Shown: positions 51,783 to 60,553 of the stretch, piece by piece | How the letters are laid out: each line of letters starts with the position of its first letter | How positions within the stretch are numbered: position 1 is the first letter of the stretch | Notes under the pieces: model-generated | Told to the model about the DNA's origin: nothing | What the model saw: the letters and a program-made list of their open reading frames with translations, nothing else | The model's database searches: none | Origin: Parablautia intestinalis | Lineage (GTDB): Bacteria > Bacillota > Clostridia > Lachnospirales > Lachnospiraceae | Assembly: GCA_003612395.1 (NCBI GenBank) | Contig: RAYQ01000023.1 | Span: forward strand, 1 to 64,000 | Reading direction: 5' to 3' | DNA length: 64,000 bases | Made by a program: the position numbers and the translations under genes

Positions 51783-53555
51783 TTAGTTTCCTACAACACT
51801 CTGATAATCGCTTGCAAAATTACATGGTCCATACAGTGGAAGCAAAACGCCCATAGGAATATCTGTGATACCGCTCTGAGTTACAAAAATCTTACTTGAT
51901 GCGTACAGACCTTTGGCTATGGCATTTTCACTGATATAGTCATTAAATGCTTTCAGGTTTTCGGTACTGGAATCCTTCTTTGCCGCCTCTAAAAGCTCTA
52001 TCAGTTTATCATCATGGGTAAAGCATACAGAACCATTCTGATAATTATCCGGATTAAACAAGCCATCCCAGAGACTGACTACATGCCCTGTACCGGAACC
52101 TTTCGTATCAATAATCAAATCCCATTGTGTAGAGTCATTTTTATATGTGTTAAAAAGTGCCTGGTCAACTGCCAGAGAGTTTACCGTAAATCCTACTGAC
52201 TCCAGCTGCGCAATAATAACGGAACGAACCGCATCTGTGTACAGAGACTGGCTGGATAAAAGTGTAATTTCCGTTCCCTGAGGCTGTCCTGATGCTTCAA
52301 AAAAGGCTTTTGCCGCCTCTAAATCGGAAGGCAGATACCCATCATCTGCAATTTCAGCGTAACCTCCCATAGAAGGCGCTGCAAGCGCTGTTGCCTTAAT
52401 TGCGGTAACCTCATCAAAACCTGCGCCATAATAAATTTCTTCTGCGTCAAGCGCTGCGAAAATTGCCTGTCTTAATTCCAGATTGTCCGCCAGAATGGAT
52501 ACGCCTGAGTCCATGTTGCAGAACAGACAGTTTACCATTGTAGCAGGGCTGAAGAAAACATTCCATCCATCTAACGCTGTCCTTGCATTTATGTCATAGA
52601 ATTTAGCAAGGTCAGTAGCTGAAATATCTGAATTATCAAGCTCTCTATTTTCCAGGCCGATTGTTCTCATGGAGCTTTCTGTGATAACCTTATAGTAAAG
52701 TGTCTTAACATTGGCAATCTGCGGTGAACAGGTAGGCTCCTTCTGCCATGGATCTTCGTTTCTTACAAGGGTAACGGAAGAACCCTGGGCCACATCCTGA
52801 ACAGTGTAAGCCCCTGTTGTTGCCGGGTTGCTCTGACGCTCATCCCCTGAGGTACTTTCATACCATTCTTTACTGACAATGCAGAGGTTATTATGGGAAA
52901 GTACTTCTTCGATAATGCCTGTCATGGATGATTTCAATTTGAATTCCACATTATAGTCGTCAATCTTAGTGACAGAATCCAAAATACTTGAGAGATCTTC
53001 AAAGGCAGCGGTCTCGGCACACATAGTATAGCTAAATATGATATCATCTGCCGTAATATGGTTGCCCTGGCTGTCATAGACATTGTCAAAGATTAAAACA
53101 TCATACGTAAGATCGTCAACCTTGGTTACTTCCTTCCCAATCCAGGGCTGCATGCCGCCGTTGTCTAAGGTTGCAGCTGCATTGGTCTGAAAGAACATCT
53201 TTGCCCAAAGCATATAGATGATGGGCCCAACTCCGGGCGTGGGAGGTGAAAATGGCGCAGTATCAAAAGAGGCAGAGGTCATTGCAATGGTCATACTTTC
53301 AACCGGCGTATCCAATGCGGCCGCCAGTTCTGTCTGTACAGTTTCTGTCACTGTATCAAGGGTAGGCTTTGTGGCATCATCTACATCCGCTGCCCCTGCA
53401 TCGGCTTCATTACCTGTGTCAGCTTCTGATGCCGCATTTTCCTGTGAATTATCTCCTGCCCCGGAAGCTGAATCTGCGTTACCGCATCCGGCAAGCAATG
53501 ATACTGCCATCGCAACAGCAAGCGCTGTTGAAATTAATTTGTGGAACTTTCTCAT
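51783..53555 (-). CDS. Opp-type extracellular solute-binding lipoprotein
   Basis: 590 residues. Signal peptide with lipobox LLAGC (lipid Cys24), an Asn/Ala/Asp/Glu-rich linker to about residue 90, then a family-5 binding protein (SBP_bac_5): DDIIFSYTMCAETAAFEDLS, NPATTGAYTVQDVAQGSS, ELRQAIFAALDAEEIY. Captures peptides or, in some relatives, oligosaccharides and delivers them to OppBCDF. The start has GGAGGG. It ends in a strong terminator so it is made separately from the permeases, likely in excess. Confidence 0.92.
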   Translation of the reverse strand: MRKFHKLISTALAVAMAVSLLAGCGNADSASGAGDNSQENAASEADTGNEADAGAADVDDATKPTLDTVTETVQTELAAALDTPVESMTIAMTSASFDTAPFSPPTPGVGPIIYMLWAKMFFQTNAAATLDNGGMQPWIGKEVTKVDDLTYDVLIFDNVYDSQGNHITADDIIFSYTMCAETAAFEDLSSILDSVTKIDDYNVEFKLKSSMTGIIEEVLSHNNLCIVSKEWYESTSGDERQSNPATTGAYTVQDVAQGSSVTLVRNEDPWQKEPTCSPQIANVKTLYYKVITESSMRTIGLENRELDNSDISATDLAKFYDINARTALDGWNVFFSPATMVNCLFCNMDSGVSILADNLELRQAIFAALDAEEIYYGAGFDEVTAIKATALAAPSMGGYAEIADDGYLPSDLEAAKAFFEASGQPQGTEITLLSSQSLYTDAVRSVIIAQLESVGFTVNSLAVDQALFNTYKNDSTQWDLIIDTKGSGTGHVVSLWDGLFNPDNYQNGSVCFTHDDKLIELLEAAKKDSSTENLKAFNDYISENAIAKGLYASSKIFVTQSGITDIPMGVLLPLYGPCNFASDYQSVVGN

Positions 53556-53593
53556 ACTTAATTCCCTCCTTCGTAGAATTAAAATAATATTTG

Positions 53594-53609
53594 CCGGGGA
53601 CTGCCCCGG
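53594..53609 (-). other. Hairpin in the leader of the binding-protein gene
   Basis: CCGGGG-ACTG-CCCCGG, 38-54 bases upstream of the binding-protein start. It could end or process the upstream esterase transcript, as a stable 5' hairpin protecting the abundant binding-protein mRNA. No U-run. Confidence 0.45.
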
Positions 53610-53729
53610 TCCTTTTGTGTGAGACTACTTAATCAAATTTTGACTTGTTCTTCAAGGGTCACTTTCGCTTATGTATGCTTGTTTTTCACAAATCGCAAAA
53701 AATGATATCTCTCAATTTTTGACTTTCTT

Positions 53730-54560
53730 TTAAATAATGCTGACCTCATGCTTCTCAATCTGAAAATAATCCAGTGCTTTTTCCAGAGCCTGATCCCAGA
53801 ATCTCCATTCGTGTTTAAGCCCTTCTATCTCCAGAAATTCTGCATCTAATCCAATCTCCTTTGCATGGGCTTTGAAGTTCGTATAATTCTGATACAGCAT
53901 GTCCTCTTTCCCACAGGCAAAAAACAGCTTTGGCAGCTTTCCTGTCCCGGCAAGCATATCAACAATTTTCCAGGTGTTTTCCTCTGAATTTACATACTTT
54001 TCCAACCCTCCTGCGTTGATAACCGATGTACGCAGCCTGCTTGCAAAAGGATCATCCCCCTGAAAATCTTCCTCTGTCATATTACTTAAGTTTGTGGGTA
54101 TCTGGGAAAGCGCCGCTGCCCCTGCAAACTTTTCCGGGAAATTAACCGCATATTTGATACACCCTCTTGCTCCCATGGATAAACCGGCAATAAAATTATC
54201 TTCCTTCTTATCAGAAGCCGGCAGCCATCCGTACACGATTGGCATCAGCTCCTCCATCAGATAATCGTACATGGAATATCCCATCATATAATTGTCCCAG
54301 TTAGAATAATTACTGTTTAAAGCGGAGGGCATAACCACAATCAAATCTCTTTCCACCGCATATAGTTCTACATTGGATTTGCGTACCCAGTCGCTGGCAT
54401 CTCCAAAAGTTCCATGCAGAAGCCAGAGCACCCTATATTTTTTTCCACTGCCGTAAAATTCCTCCGGCGTTTTATTTTTTGCCAAATCGGGAAGAATTAT
54501 CCATACCTGTTGGTTTCCCTTTAAATAGCGGCTTTCATGATAAAACTGTACCAAAGACAT
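53730..54560 (-). CDS. Esterase, tributyrin esterase-like (copy 2)
   Basis: 276 residues from the ATG at 54560; a TTG at 54590 is in frame but less likely, and AAGGAGG lies 12 bases upstream of the ATG. VLWLLHGTFGDASDW, nucleophile elbow GLSMGARG (Ala in place of the usual second Gly) and the C-terminal LKHEWRFWDQALEKALDY. Paralogue of 43696-44532. Cytoplasmic. It follows the second type-B carboxylesterase and precedes the binding-protein gene. Confidence 0.88.
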   Translation of the reverse strand: MSLVQFYHESRYLKGNQQVWIILPDLAKNKTPEEFYGSGKKYRVLWLLHGTFGDASDWVRKSNVELYAVERDLIVVMPSALNSNYSNWDNYMMGYSMYDYLMEELMPIVYGWLPASDKKEDNFIAGLSMGARGCIKYAVNFPEKFAGAAALSQIPTNLSNMTEEDFQGDDPFASRLRTSVINAGGLEKYVNSEENTWKIVDMLAGTGKLPKLFFACGKEDMLYQNYTNFKAHAKEIGLDAEFLEIEGLKHEWRFWDQALEKALDYFQIEKHEVSII

Positions 54561-54665
54561 ATCTTCCTGTTTCCTCCTTTTTCGTATCAATTTTCACTAA
54601 ATTCAAATGTCTACGAGACGCTTTGCGTCTCTATGAGCAGCCGCCCCACTCATTGCCCGCGGAAA

Positions 54666-56258
54666 TCAATATAACCACGCCCGGCCGCCTTCCTCATCGT
54701 CATCGTCTTTAGGCACCGTCTCTGTCATACCCATTCTCCTTGGCGGCGTAAGATCATTTACAACCTTCACTAATTCCTCGTCAAAGTCCTCTTTTACTTC
54801 CGTCTTTTCGTCATAGACAATCGTATATACCTTATCGGCTGTACTCGGTTTCAGCTCCGGAACTGCTTCACAGTTAGGATTTCCCGTCTTTGCAAAGCTT
54901 AAAAAGGATGAGAACACTTCCTTCTCCAGCCTTTCCGTTACCCCTTCTATCTGGCAGACCGGAACAAGGTCAGTATTGTGGAATACAAAAGGAATATCGC
55001 TGCAGTGCCATGCCGCCACGCCGCCGTGCACGTCAAATATCTGGGCAAACAGATAGGAGTAAACAGGCTCCGGTGATTCCTTTGCCTTTGCTTTAATATA
55101 GTCAAGGGCTGCATGACGGAACATACCATCTATGTCGCGTGCATATACCTGATTTTTGCCGGGGTATGCTTTAGCAAACAAATCCATGATTCTATCCGCA
55201 TTTGCATCGCCAAACTTATCGGCAACTGCCGCTCTCTTTTCCTCCCAGGTATAAGTTTCCTTATCTTTCGTGGGCTCTCCGGCGCTGAACTCTGCAATAA
55301 CTGTCCCGACAAAAGTAGGCACCTTAGAAGCCTCGCCAAATCCTACGTTCATAGGATCACCTGTATAAAAATCATTAGGGGTTGGCCGCCAGTTAATTCT
55401 CTTACCCTGAGCAGCATATTGGGCAATCGCCGCGTTTGTGGCGTCAATAAGAGCCTGCGTTGGTACCTTCTCCATCTTTTCCACTTCATCTTCCTTCAGC
55501 CCCAGTTCGCTTAAAATTGCCATGGCAAATTCCTTTGCAGGCACATCCTGATCCGTCATCCCTTTTGCCAGCACGCCGCTCATTACAATTGCTTTCTGGA
55601 AGAGCCCCTTGGCCGCCGGAACCTGCCCTAAAGAAGTAACCTTTCCGCCGCCGCCGGATTGCCCAAAAATCGTAACATTTTCGGGATCGCCGCCGAACTG
55701 CATGATATTTTCCTTTACCCACTTAAGGGACGCCACCAGGTCAGCAAGACCCGCGTTCCTTGAATTGGCATATCTTTCTCCGAAATCCGATAAATCCAGG
55801 AATCCAAACACATTTAATCTGTGGTTAACCGTCACTACCACCACATCTCCGTATCTTGCAAGGTTTGTTCCGTCATACGCTACCTGCTCAATGGAAGAAC
55901 CGTCCGCAAATCCGCCGCCATGGAACCATACCATAACCGCTTTCTTTGCATTTGTGTCAAGAGAATTAGTCCATACATTCAAATATTGACAATTTTCGCT
56001 GGCCGGCCAGAATCTGTGAGGAATCTTCACCTCTCCGGAAGGAGTAGGATTTCTCAATATAGGGCTGATTGGTCCATAATTCGTTGCATCCTTTATTCCC
56101 TCCCACGGAGTTACCTTCCGGGGATCCCCGAACCTTTTCGCCTTTGCATAACGAATACCTTCAAAATGATAAATATCATCCATCTTGTAACCGCGAAGTT
56201 TTCCCGCCACCGTAGTCACTACCGGCTCATCCATTGTGCATATAAATCTTTTTGCCAT
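54666..56258 (-). CDS. Type-B carboxylesterase (copy 2)
   Basis: 530 residues. HFEGIRYAKAKRF, VMVWFHGGGFADGSSIEQVA, nucleophile elbow IFGQSGGGGKVTS and AAWHCSDIPFVFHNTD with the catalytic His. Close paralogue of 41493-43067, with an extra acidic tail near the C-terminus. AGGAGGT upstream. First gene of the transcription unit leading to esterase copy 2 and the binding protein. Confidence 0.92.
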   Translation of the reverse strand: MAKRFICTMDEPVVTTVAGKLRGYKMDDIYHFEGIRYAKAKRFGDPRKVTPWEGIKDATNYGPISPILRNPTPSGEVKIPHRFWPASENCQYLNVWTNSLDTNAKKAVMVWFHGGGFADGSSIEQVAYDGTNLARYGDVVVVTVNHRLNVFGFLDLSDFGERYANSRNAGLADLVASLKWVKENIMQFGGDPENVTIFGQSGGGGKVTSLGQVPAAKGLFQKAIVMSGVLAKGMTDQDVPAKEFAMAILSELGLKEDEVEKMEKVPTQALIDATNAAIAQYAAQGKRINWRPTPNDFYTGDPMNVGFGEASKVPTFVGTVIAEFSAGEPTKDKETYTWEEKRAAVADKFGDANADRIMDLFAKAYPGKNQVYARDIDGMFRHAALDYIKAKAKESPEPVYSYLFAQIFDVHGGVAAWHCSDIPFVFHNTDLVPVCQIEGVTERLEKEVFSSFLSFAKTGNPNCEAVPELKPSTADKVYTIVYDEKTEVKEDFDEELVKVVNDLTPPRRMGMTETVPKDDDDEEGGRAWLY

Positions 56259-56398
56259 GTTTCCTTTACCTCCTGTAAAATATGATAATTAGCGAAACAG
56301 CTAAATTTAATAACATACTAACAAGGCCGTGTATTAACTTCTATATTCAAAAAATGAATATCGCAATAAATGAGGTTTCGGGCAAAAAATAAGGAAGA

Positions 56399-57535
56399 CT
56401 ATCCCAAAAGATACTCTCCCAGCATTTCCTGTACACAATCCTTTATTTGAATGGCCGTTGCTTCGGCTTTTGCTTTTTTTATTCCGATATTCTGCGCCAC
56501 CTCCAAAAGCTCCCGTAATCCCGGATTCCGGCCTTCTCCATTTATAGTCGTTGCGTGTTCGCCGTTTAAAGAATAGCTGTATGTCAGATCATACGCAGGC
56601 GCAAGCACCCAGCCTCCTTTCTCTTCATTATACAAATAACTGAAATTCTTCGAATGATCGTCTCTGTTGTGGGCAAACACATTAAAGCACATAAGCCGGT
56701 ACAGTTTTTCAACCTCCGCAAAGCTTTTGGTTATCTCCAGTGTAAGCCTCATCAGAAGATGATAATCCAGATTTGGCACTCTGTGCGAAGTCTCAAGAAG
56801 TGCGCCTGCGGATATCATATGAATTTTTTCCTTTCCGCCTTCCCGATCCTTTTTCCGGTCAAATCTCTTTGTCCCGAAATACCCCTGACAATGCGCCGAT
56901 GGAAAAATCCTTGTCTCGGCCATCGGAATTCCGCAGGCTTTCGCACACACAGAATAATCATATTCCTGCTTTCCAATATTTTCACTGTCGCCGGAAGATG
57001 GAAATTTGATAATCCAGTCCTCATCCTCTATGCTGGTAAGAATTTTGGGCCGGGCTCCTCCTGAGAATCCTCCAAGACGAAACAGCTGATCTAAATTCTC
57101 GCAGAAATTTGTTTTCAATATCTTGCTACACTGCGCGGCAATCGTGTCTAAATCCGGGTTTTGCTCTTTCGTTTGCATCGCTATATCCGGCTTGTAAGTA
57201 AGCGCTCCCATCCCTGAACTCCCTACGATCGCCAGTCTGCTTAAGTTCCCTGTTTCCATAGGATTTACATTATTTTGAAGTAAAAAACGATCCACCAGAA
57301 GACGGCCAAATCCATCCGGAAGACTGTCCGCAAATATGCCGAATATTCCTTCGAAGGGTTCCGACTTTGCAATAAAAACTCCTTTTTTTAAAGGAAGTGA
57401 AAACGGACTGATAGAAAAGCCTCTTTGCATCCATTCCCTGTCATACTCAAAAGCGGTCAAATGCTTTTTATAAACTGCCAGCCGCCCCACCTTTTTATCA
57501 TGATAAAATACGGTAAGCTGCTCAATCCTGTTCAT
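56399..57535 (-). CDS. hipA: HipA-type serine/threonine kinase toxin
   Basis: 378 residues. N-terminal HipA domain (FYHDKKVGRLAVYKKHLTAF), substrate-loop region SLPLKKG, glycine-rich GGARPKILTS, Lys in WIIKFPS, catalytic HNRDDHSKNFSYL and metal-binding LAPAYDLTYSYS. In E. coli HipA phosphorylates glutamyl-tRNA synthetase and causes growth arrest. The gene overlaps hipB by 14 bases. The active-site residues appear intact. Confidence 0.92.
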   Translation of the reverse strand: MNRIEQLTVFYHDKKVGRLAVYKKHLTAFEYDREWMQRGFSISPFSLPLKKGVFIAKSEPFEGIFGIFADSLPDGFGRLLVDRFLLQNNVNPMETGNLSRLAIVGSSGMGALTYKPDIAMQTKEQNPDLDTIAAQCSKILKTNFCENLDQLFRLGGFSGGARPKILTSIEDEDWIIKFPSSGDSENIGKQEYDYSVCAKACGIPMAETRIFPSAHCQGYFGTKRFDRKKDREGGKEKIHMISAGALLETSHRVPNLDYHLLMRLTLEITKSFAEVEKLYRLMCFNVFAHNRDDHSKNFSYLYNEEKGGWVLAPAYDLTYSYSLNGEHATTINGEGRNPGLRELLEVAQNIGIKKAKAEATAIQIKDCVQEMLGEYLLG

Positions 57536-57809
57536 TTACTATCTCCTCAATCGACAGAGGCGGTATATCTCCAAAAAGCTGCTCCAGTTCACTGCTTAAA
57601 TCAAGCGCCATAGCAATTTTAATCAATGATATAAGCGAGATTTCTCCGGACTGTTCGAACCGCTTCACGCTCCCCAGACTTACCCCGGAAATTTCGGCGA
57701 GCTTTTGCTGCGATATTTTCCGTCTCTTTCGAATACTGCGTATTCGTTTTGCTATCTGTTTTTCTATTTCTTTAGGTGTCTTTTGTAAAAAAGGAAATAT
57801 TGTATTCAT
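57522..57809 (-). CDS. hipB: HipB-type HTH antitoxin
   Basis: 95 residues with an XRE helix-turn-helix at 30-65 (ISQQKLAEISGVSLGSVKRF), an unusual N-terminal extension, and an acidic C-terminus. Binds the operator and neutralises HipA. Its end overlaps the hipA start. Confidence 0.9.
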   Translation of the reverse strand: MNTIFPFLQKTPKEIEKQIAKRIRSIRKRRKISQQKLAEISGVSLGSVKRFEQSGEISLISLIKIAMALDLSSELEQLFGDIPPLSIEEIVNEQD

Positions 57810-57812
57810 GAA

Positions 57813-57865
57813 TAATATTTTATCCTAAATCAATTTAAAATACAAGTTTCAGCTAATATTTTATC
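57813..57865. promoter_or_regulatory. Candidate HipB operator repeats
   Basis: TAATATTTTATC occurs twice, at 57813-57824 and 57854-57865, 41 bases apart, just upstream of hipB. A direct repeat at the autoregulated promoter would suit HipB binding; not proven. Confidence 0.4.
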
Positions 57866-57878
57866 TAATAAAAATTTC

Positions 57879-57907
57879 TTGCTTTTTACCATTCTGCAAA
57901 CTATACT
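57879..57907 (+). promoter_or_regulatory. Promoter of the PHP phosphatase gene
   Basis: TTGCTT (57879-57884) and TATACT (57902-57907), 17-base spacer, 45 bases before the start. Confidence 0.65.
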
Positions 57908-57952
57908 GATACTATGAACGCACAAGATAGCTGAATCGTTATATAGAAAGGC

Positions 57953-58759
57953 ATGGAAAAACAAATGCAGACCATCAAAAACAACTTTCACACTCACTGC
58001 CAGCGCTGCAAACATGCTCTTGGCTCCGAAGAAGAATACGTAAAATCCGCTCTTGCAGGCGGACTTTCCCAGCTTGGTTTCTCCGACCACGCTCCTTATC
58101 CCGACCCTGACGCCGATTTTGGCAGACGCATGGAATTTGATGAGCTAAGGGATTATCTGGAAACAGTAGATATGCTTTCGAAGAAATATCGCGACAGCAT
58201 CACAATACGGAAAGGACTGGAAATAGAATATTTCCCTAAGTTCCGTAGTTACTACGAAGAATTGCTTACCACATGGGGGGTGGAATATCTGCTGCTTGGC
58301 GAACACTTTTACCTGAATGAAAAGGGAGAGTATGCCAACACCTATGACATATCTTCCACAGATGAATATATTTTCTATGCCCGCACAGTGATCGAAGGTA
58401 TGAAAACGGGCCTTTTTAAAGTGCTCGCCCACCCGGATCTCTACCTGCTTAATCCATGTGCCTGGGATGATAACTGTAAGAAGGCCGCTGACCTGATTAT
58501 AGATACGGCAGTTGCCACCGGAATCATTCTTGAGTACAATGCCAACGGCATAAGGCGCGGCCTGTGGTCTTATCCTGATGGAACCCGCTACCCCTATCCT
58601 GATGAACGTTTCTGGTCGCTGGCCGCTAACGCGCCCATTCAGGTCATTGTAAGCTCAGACTGCCATGAGCCGAAATATGTGTGGGATGATGCCGTAGAAT
58701 TGGCATATGAACAATTACAGACCCTGGGCATCCGCCCGGTTATGGATTTGGAAATCTGA
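57953..58759 (+). CDS. PHP-domain phosphatase (HisK/histidinol-phosphatase-like)
   Basis: 268 residues with PHP metal motifs: NFHTHCQRC, GFSDHAPYPDPD, EIEYFP, LLGEHFYL, LAHPDLY and VSSDCHEP. This set is typical of HisK-type histidinol-phosphate phosphatases, though no his genes are near, so another phosphate ester is possible. GAAAGG precedes ATG 57953; a second in-frame ATG lies 12 bases on. Confidence 0.88.
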   Translation: MEKQMQTIKNNFHTHCQRCKHALGSEEEYVKSALAGGLSQLGFSDHAPYPDPDADFGRRMEFDELRDYLETVDMLSKKYRDSITIRKGLEIEYFPKFRSYYEELLTTWGVEYLLLGEHFYLNEKGEYANTYDISSTDEYIFYARTVIEGMKTGLFKVLAHPDLYLLNPCAWDDNCKKAADLIIDTAVATGIILEYNANGIRRGLWSYPDGTRYPYPDERFWSLAANAPIQVIVSSDCHEPKYVWDDAVELAYEQLQTLGIRPVMDLEI

Positions 58760-58806
58760 AATTTGAAAATTTTAGATTTGAAAAATCTTAGATTGAGAAA
58801 ATCTTA
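58756..58806. repeat. Short AT-rich tandem motif
   Basis: The segment after the phosphatase stop repeats TTTTAGATTTGAAAA, then TCTTAGATTGAGAAAA, then TCTTAG. Imperfect direct repeats of about 16 bases placed just before the next ribosome site. Confidence 0.6.
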
Positions 58807-58814
58807 GGAAAGGC

Positions 58815-59477
58815 ATGGGAATTAAAATGGAATTACACGCAAATATCTTTTTTCCCATAGAAATTGTTGGCACCATAGCTTTTGCATCTTCAGGCGCTAT
58901 GGTTGCCGTTCGTAAGAAACTGGATTTGTTTGGCATCATTGTGCTTGGCGTTATCACCGCTGTTGGTGGAGGGATGCTTCGTGATCTGATGATTGGAAGC
59001 ATCCCTCCTAATATGTTCCGCAATCCGGTCTATGTGTTCACAGCCTTTTTAACAGTGCTCGTCCTGTTCTTTTTGTTCCGCCGCTGGCCCTTTTTGTTGG
59101 GGAGCAAATATATAGAAAGCTATGAAAAGGTTATGAATATCCTGGACGCCATCGGCCTTGGGGCGTTCACGGTTATCGGAATTGATACCGGCGTGGATGC
59201 CGGTTATGGGGAATATCATTTCCTGATTATTTTTCTCGGTGTGATCACCGGCATCGGCGGCGGCATACTGCGGGATATCATGGCAGGCGAAACTCCTTAC
59301 GTCCTGAAAAAGCATGTTTACGCATGCGCCTCTATCTCCGGCGCATGCCTGTACGTGCTGCTTTTACAGTTCACCCGGTCGGATTACGCCATGCTCCTTA
59401 GCGCCCTTTTGGTAATCGCCATCCGCATTTTAGCCAGTCATTACCGCTGGAACCTTCCCGGTATACCGGACAGCTGA
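58815..59477 (+). CDS. TRIC family (UPF0126) membrane protein
   Basis: 220 residues, seven helices in two repeats. Each repeat has the family's glycine-rich helix break: VITAVGGGMLRDLM and VITGIGGGILRDIM. Bacterial members are homologues of trimeric intracellular cation channels; some have been linked to glycine transport. AGGAAAGG precedes the first ATG; a second in-frame ATG is 12 bases on. Follows the phosphatase gene. Confidence 0.93.
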   Translation: MGIKMELHANIFFPIEIVGTIAFASSGAMVAVRKKLDLFGIIVLGVITAVGGGMLRDLMIGSIPPNMFRNPVYVFTAFLTVLVLFFLFRRWPFLLGSKYIESYEKVMNILDAIGLGAFTVIGIDTGVDAGYGEYHFLIIFLGVITGIGGGILRDIMAGETPYVLKKHVYACASISGACLYVLLLQFTRSDYAMLLSALLVIAIRILASHYRWNLPGIPDS

Positions 59478-59479
59478 CT

Positions 59480-59815
59480 TTAGTCAGGGATATTTCTGTT
59501 CTTATTCCACGATCCATGGATATACACATCCTCACAGCCTTCTAAAGGGGCCCAAAAGATCAGCGTTTCATCCTCCGTATATTTCAGCCTTCCCCTGTGC
59601 TCCCGCAGCGCCAGATTTGCCTCACATCCTCTGTGCGCTTCCACTGGCGGCTGGTCAATGCAGCGTACCCCTGTGACAAATCCTTCCTTTGCCGCAATCT
59701 TATTGACTGCCAGCACATGTCTGTCCTTTCTTATCAGCCGGGCTCTTGTGGGAAAATTATCCCACATAACATGAAACATTTCTATGATTTTTTCTTCATT
59801 CATTTTAATAACCAT
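59480..59815 (-). CDS. Small PAS-like protein of unknown function
   Basis: 111 residues. The pattern NFPTRARLIRKDRHVLAVNK, then two Cys (VRCIDQP, HRGCEANLAL), resembles a PAS-type small sensor with a possible ligand- or metal-binding Cys/His set (CIDQPPVEAHRGC). No further domain. It starts at the ATG at 59815 in a GGGAGC leader nearly identical to that of the sirtuin gene. It converges with the TRIC gene, two bases apart. Confidence 0.65.
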   Translation of the reverse strand: MVIKMNEEKIIEMFHVMWDNFPTRARLIRKDRHVLAVNKIAAKEGFVTGVRCIDQPPVEAHRGCEANLALREHRGRLKYTEDETLIFWAPLEGCEDVYIHGSWNKNRNIPD

Positions 59816-59819
59816 GCTC

Positions 59820-60053
59820 CCTTCTCAACCTGCAAATTTGCGACAGGTATGTTATTCTTCATAAGCTTCCACTTTAAATACCACCGGGCGAAGGCCGTCC
59901 AGACAGCATATTATTTGTTCTTTCGGGTCTTTCACCCAATCCCCGTAAAGTACTATGCCTAACACGGGGACATCTCTCCGCCTTTTGCGTATTCTTTGAT
60001 TAAATCCGGAAATACACATCTTCTTAAAACAGTTACTCTACACTTTTTCACAG
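59820..60053. other. Gap with no recognised gene
   Basis: About 230 bases between the PAS-like gene and the ROK remnant. Short reading frames only; no hairpin with a U-run and no homology recognised. Confidence 0.5.
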
Positions 60054-60549
60054 CTATTCTCCTTTGTCCAAAATTAATTTTGCAGTGCCCCAGATACCCG
60101 CGTCATTCCCAAGACCGGCTTTTATAATCTTTGTATCTTTACAGGGAAGGTAAGCATATTTTTGATAACTGTGTCTGAGTCTTTCAAACAATAGTCCGCC
60201 TCCCTCCGCAAGTCCGCCCCCGATAACAAATACTTCAGGATCCAGCTTTGTTTTCGGCGGCGGCTTTCCGGTCCGCAATCCACATCAGTCCTTCTGTTGA
60301 AGCATATTGATTCAGACATCCCTTTCTGCCCAAACACAGCGTTCTGTTTCCTGTGCCCGCTTTCCCGATATCCAGATCCAGTTTCCCCGCCATCCGGATT
60401 GTTTCTTTCCGGATATCCGTCAGGATATTCCTGCCCTTTTCACTTCTGTCCGTAACGCTCCCAGACTTTTCATTTAAAATTCCCTCCGCCGAAAAAATAC
60501 CCGTTTTTATGGAGCTTCCCCCTATATCTATTCCAAATAAATATTCCAT
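60054..60549 (-). pseudogene. ROK family sugar kinase, broken
   Basis: The N-terminal piece (from ATG 60549) has the ATP-binding YLFGIDIGGSSIKTGIFS, then runs straight into GTGNRTLCLGRKGCLNQYAS, the zinc/ROK signature that normally lies about 170 residues in; the catalytic Asp region between is missing. After a frame change near 60250, the C-terminal piece resumes with LDPEVFVIGGGLAEGG and ends normally at 60054. So a large internal deletion and a frameshift are both present. Its ribosome site overlaps the GH4 stop, so it was once the next gene of that operon. Confidence 0.85.
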
Positions 60550-60553
60550 CATT

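Noticed and set aside
57522-57809. hipBA as a new toxin system
   Set aside because: Gene order, overlap and motifs match the known HipBA family.
60054-60549. Two separate small genes in the ROK region
   Set aside because: The pieces carry complementary halves of one ROK kinase, so a broken gene is the better reading.
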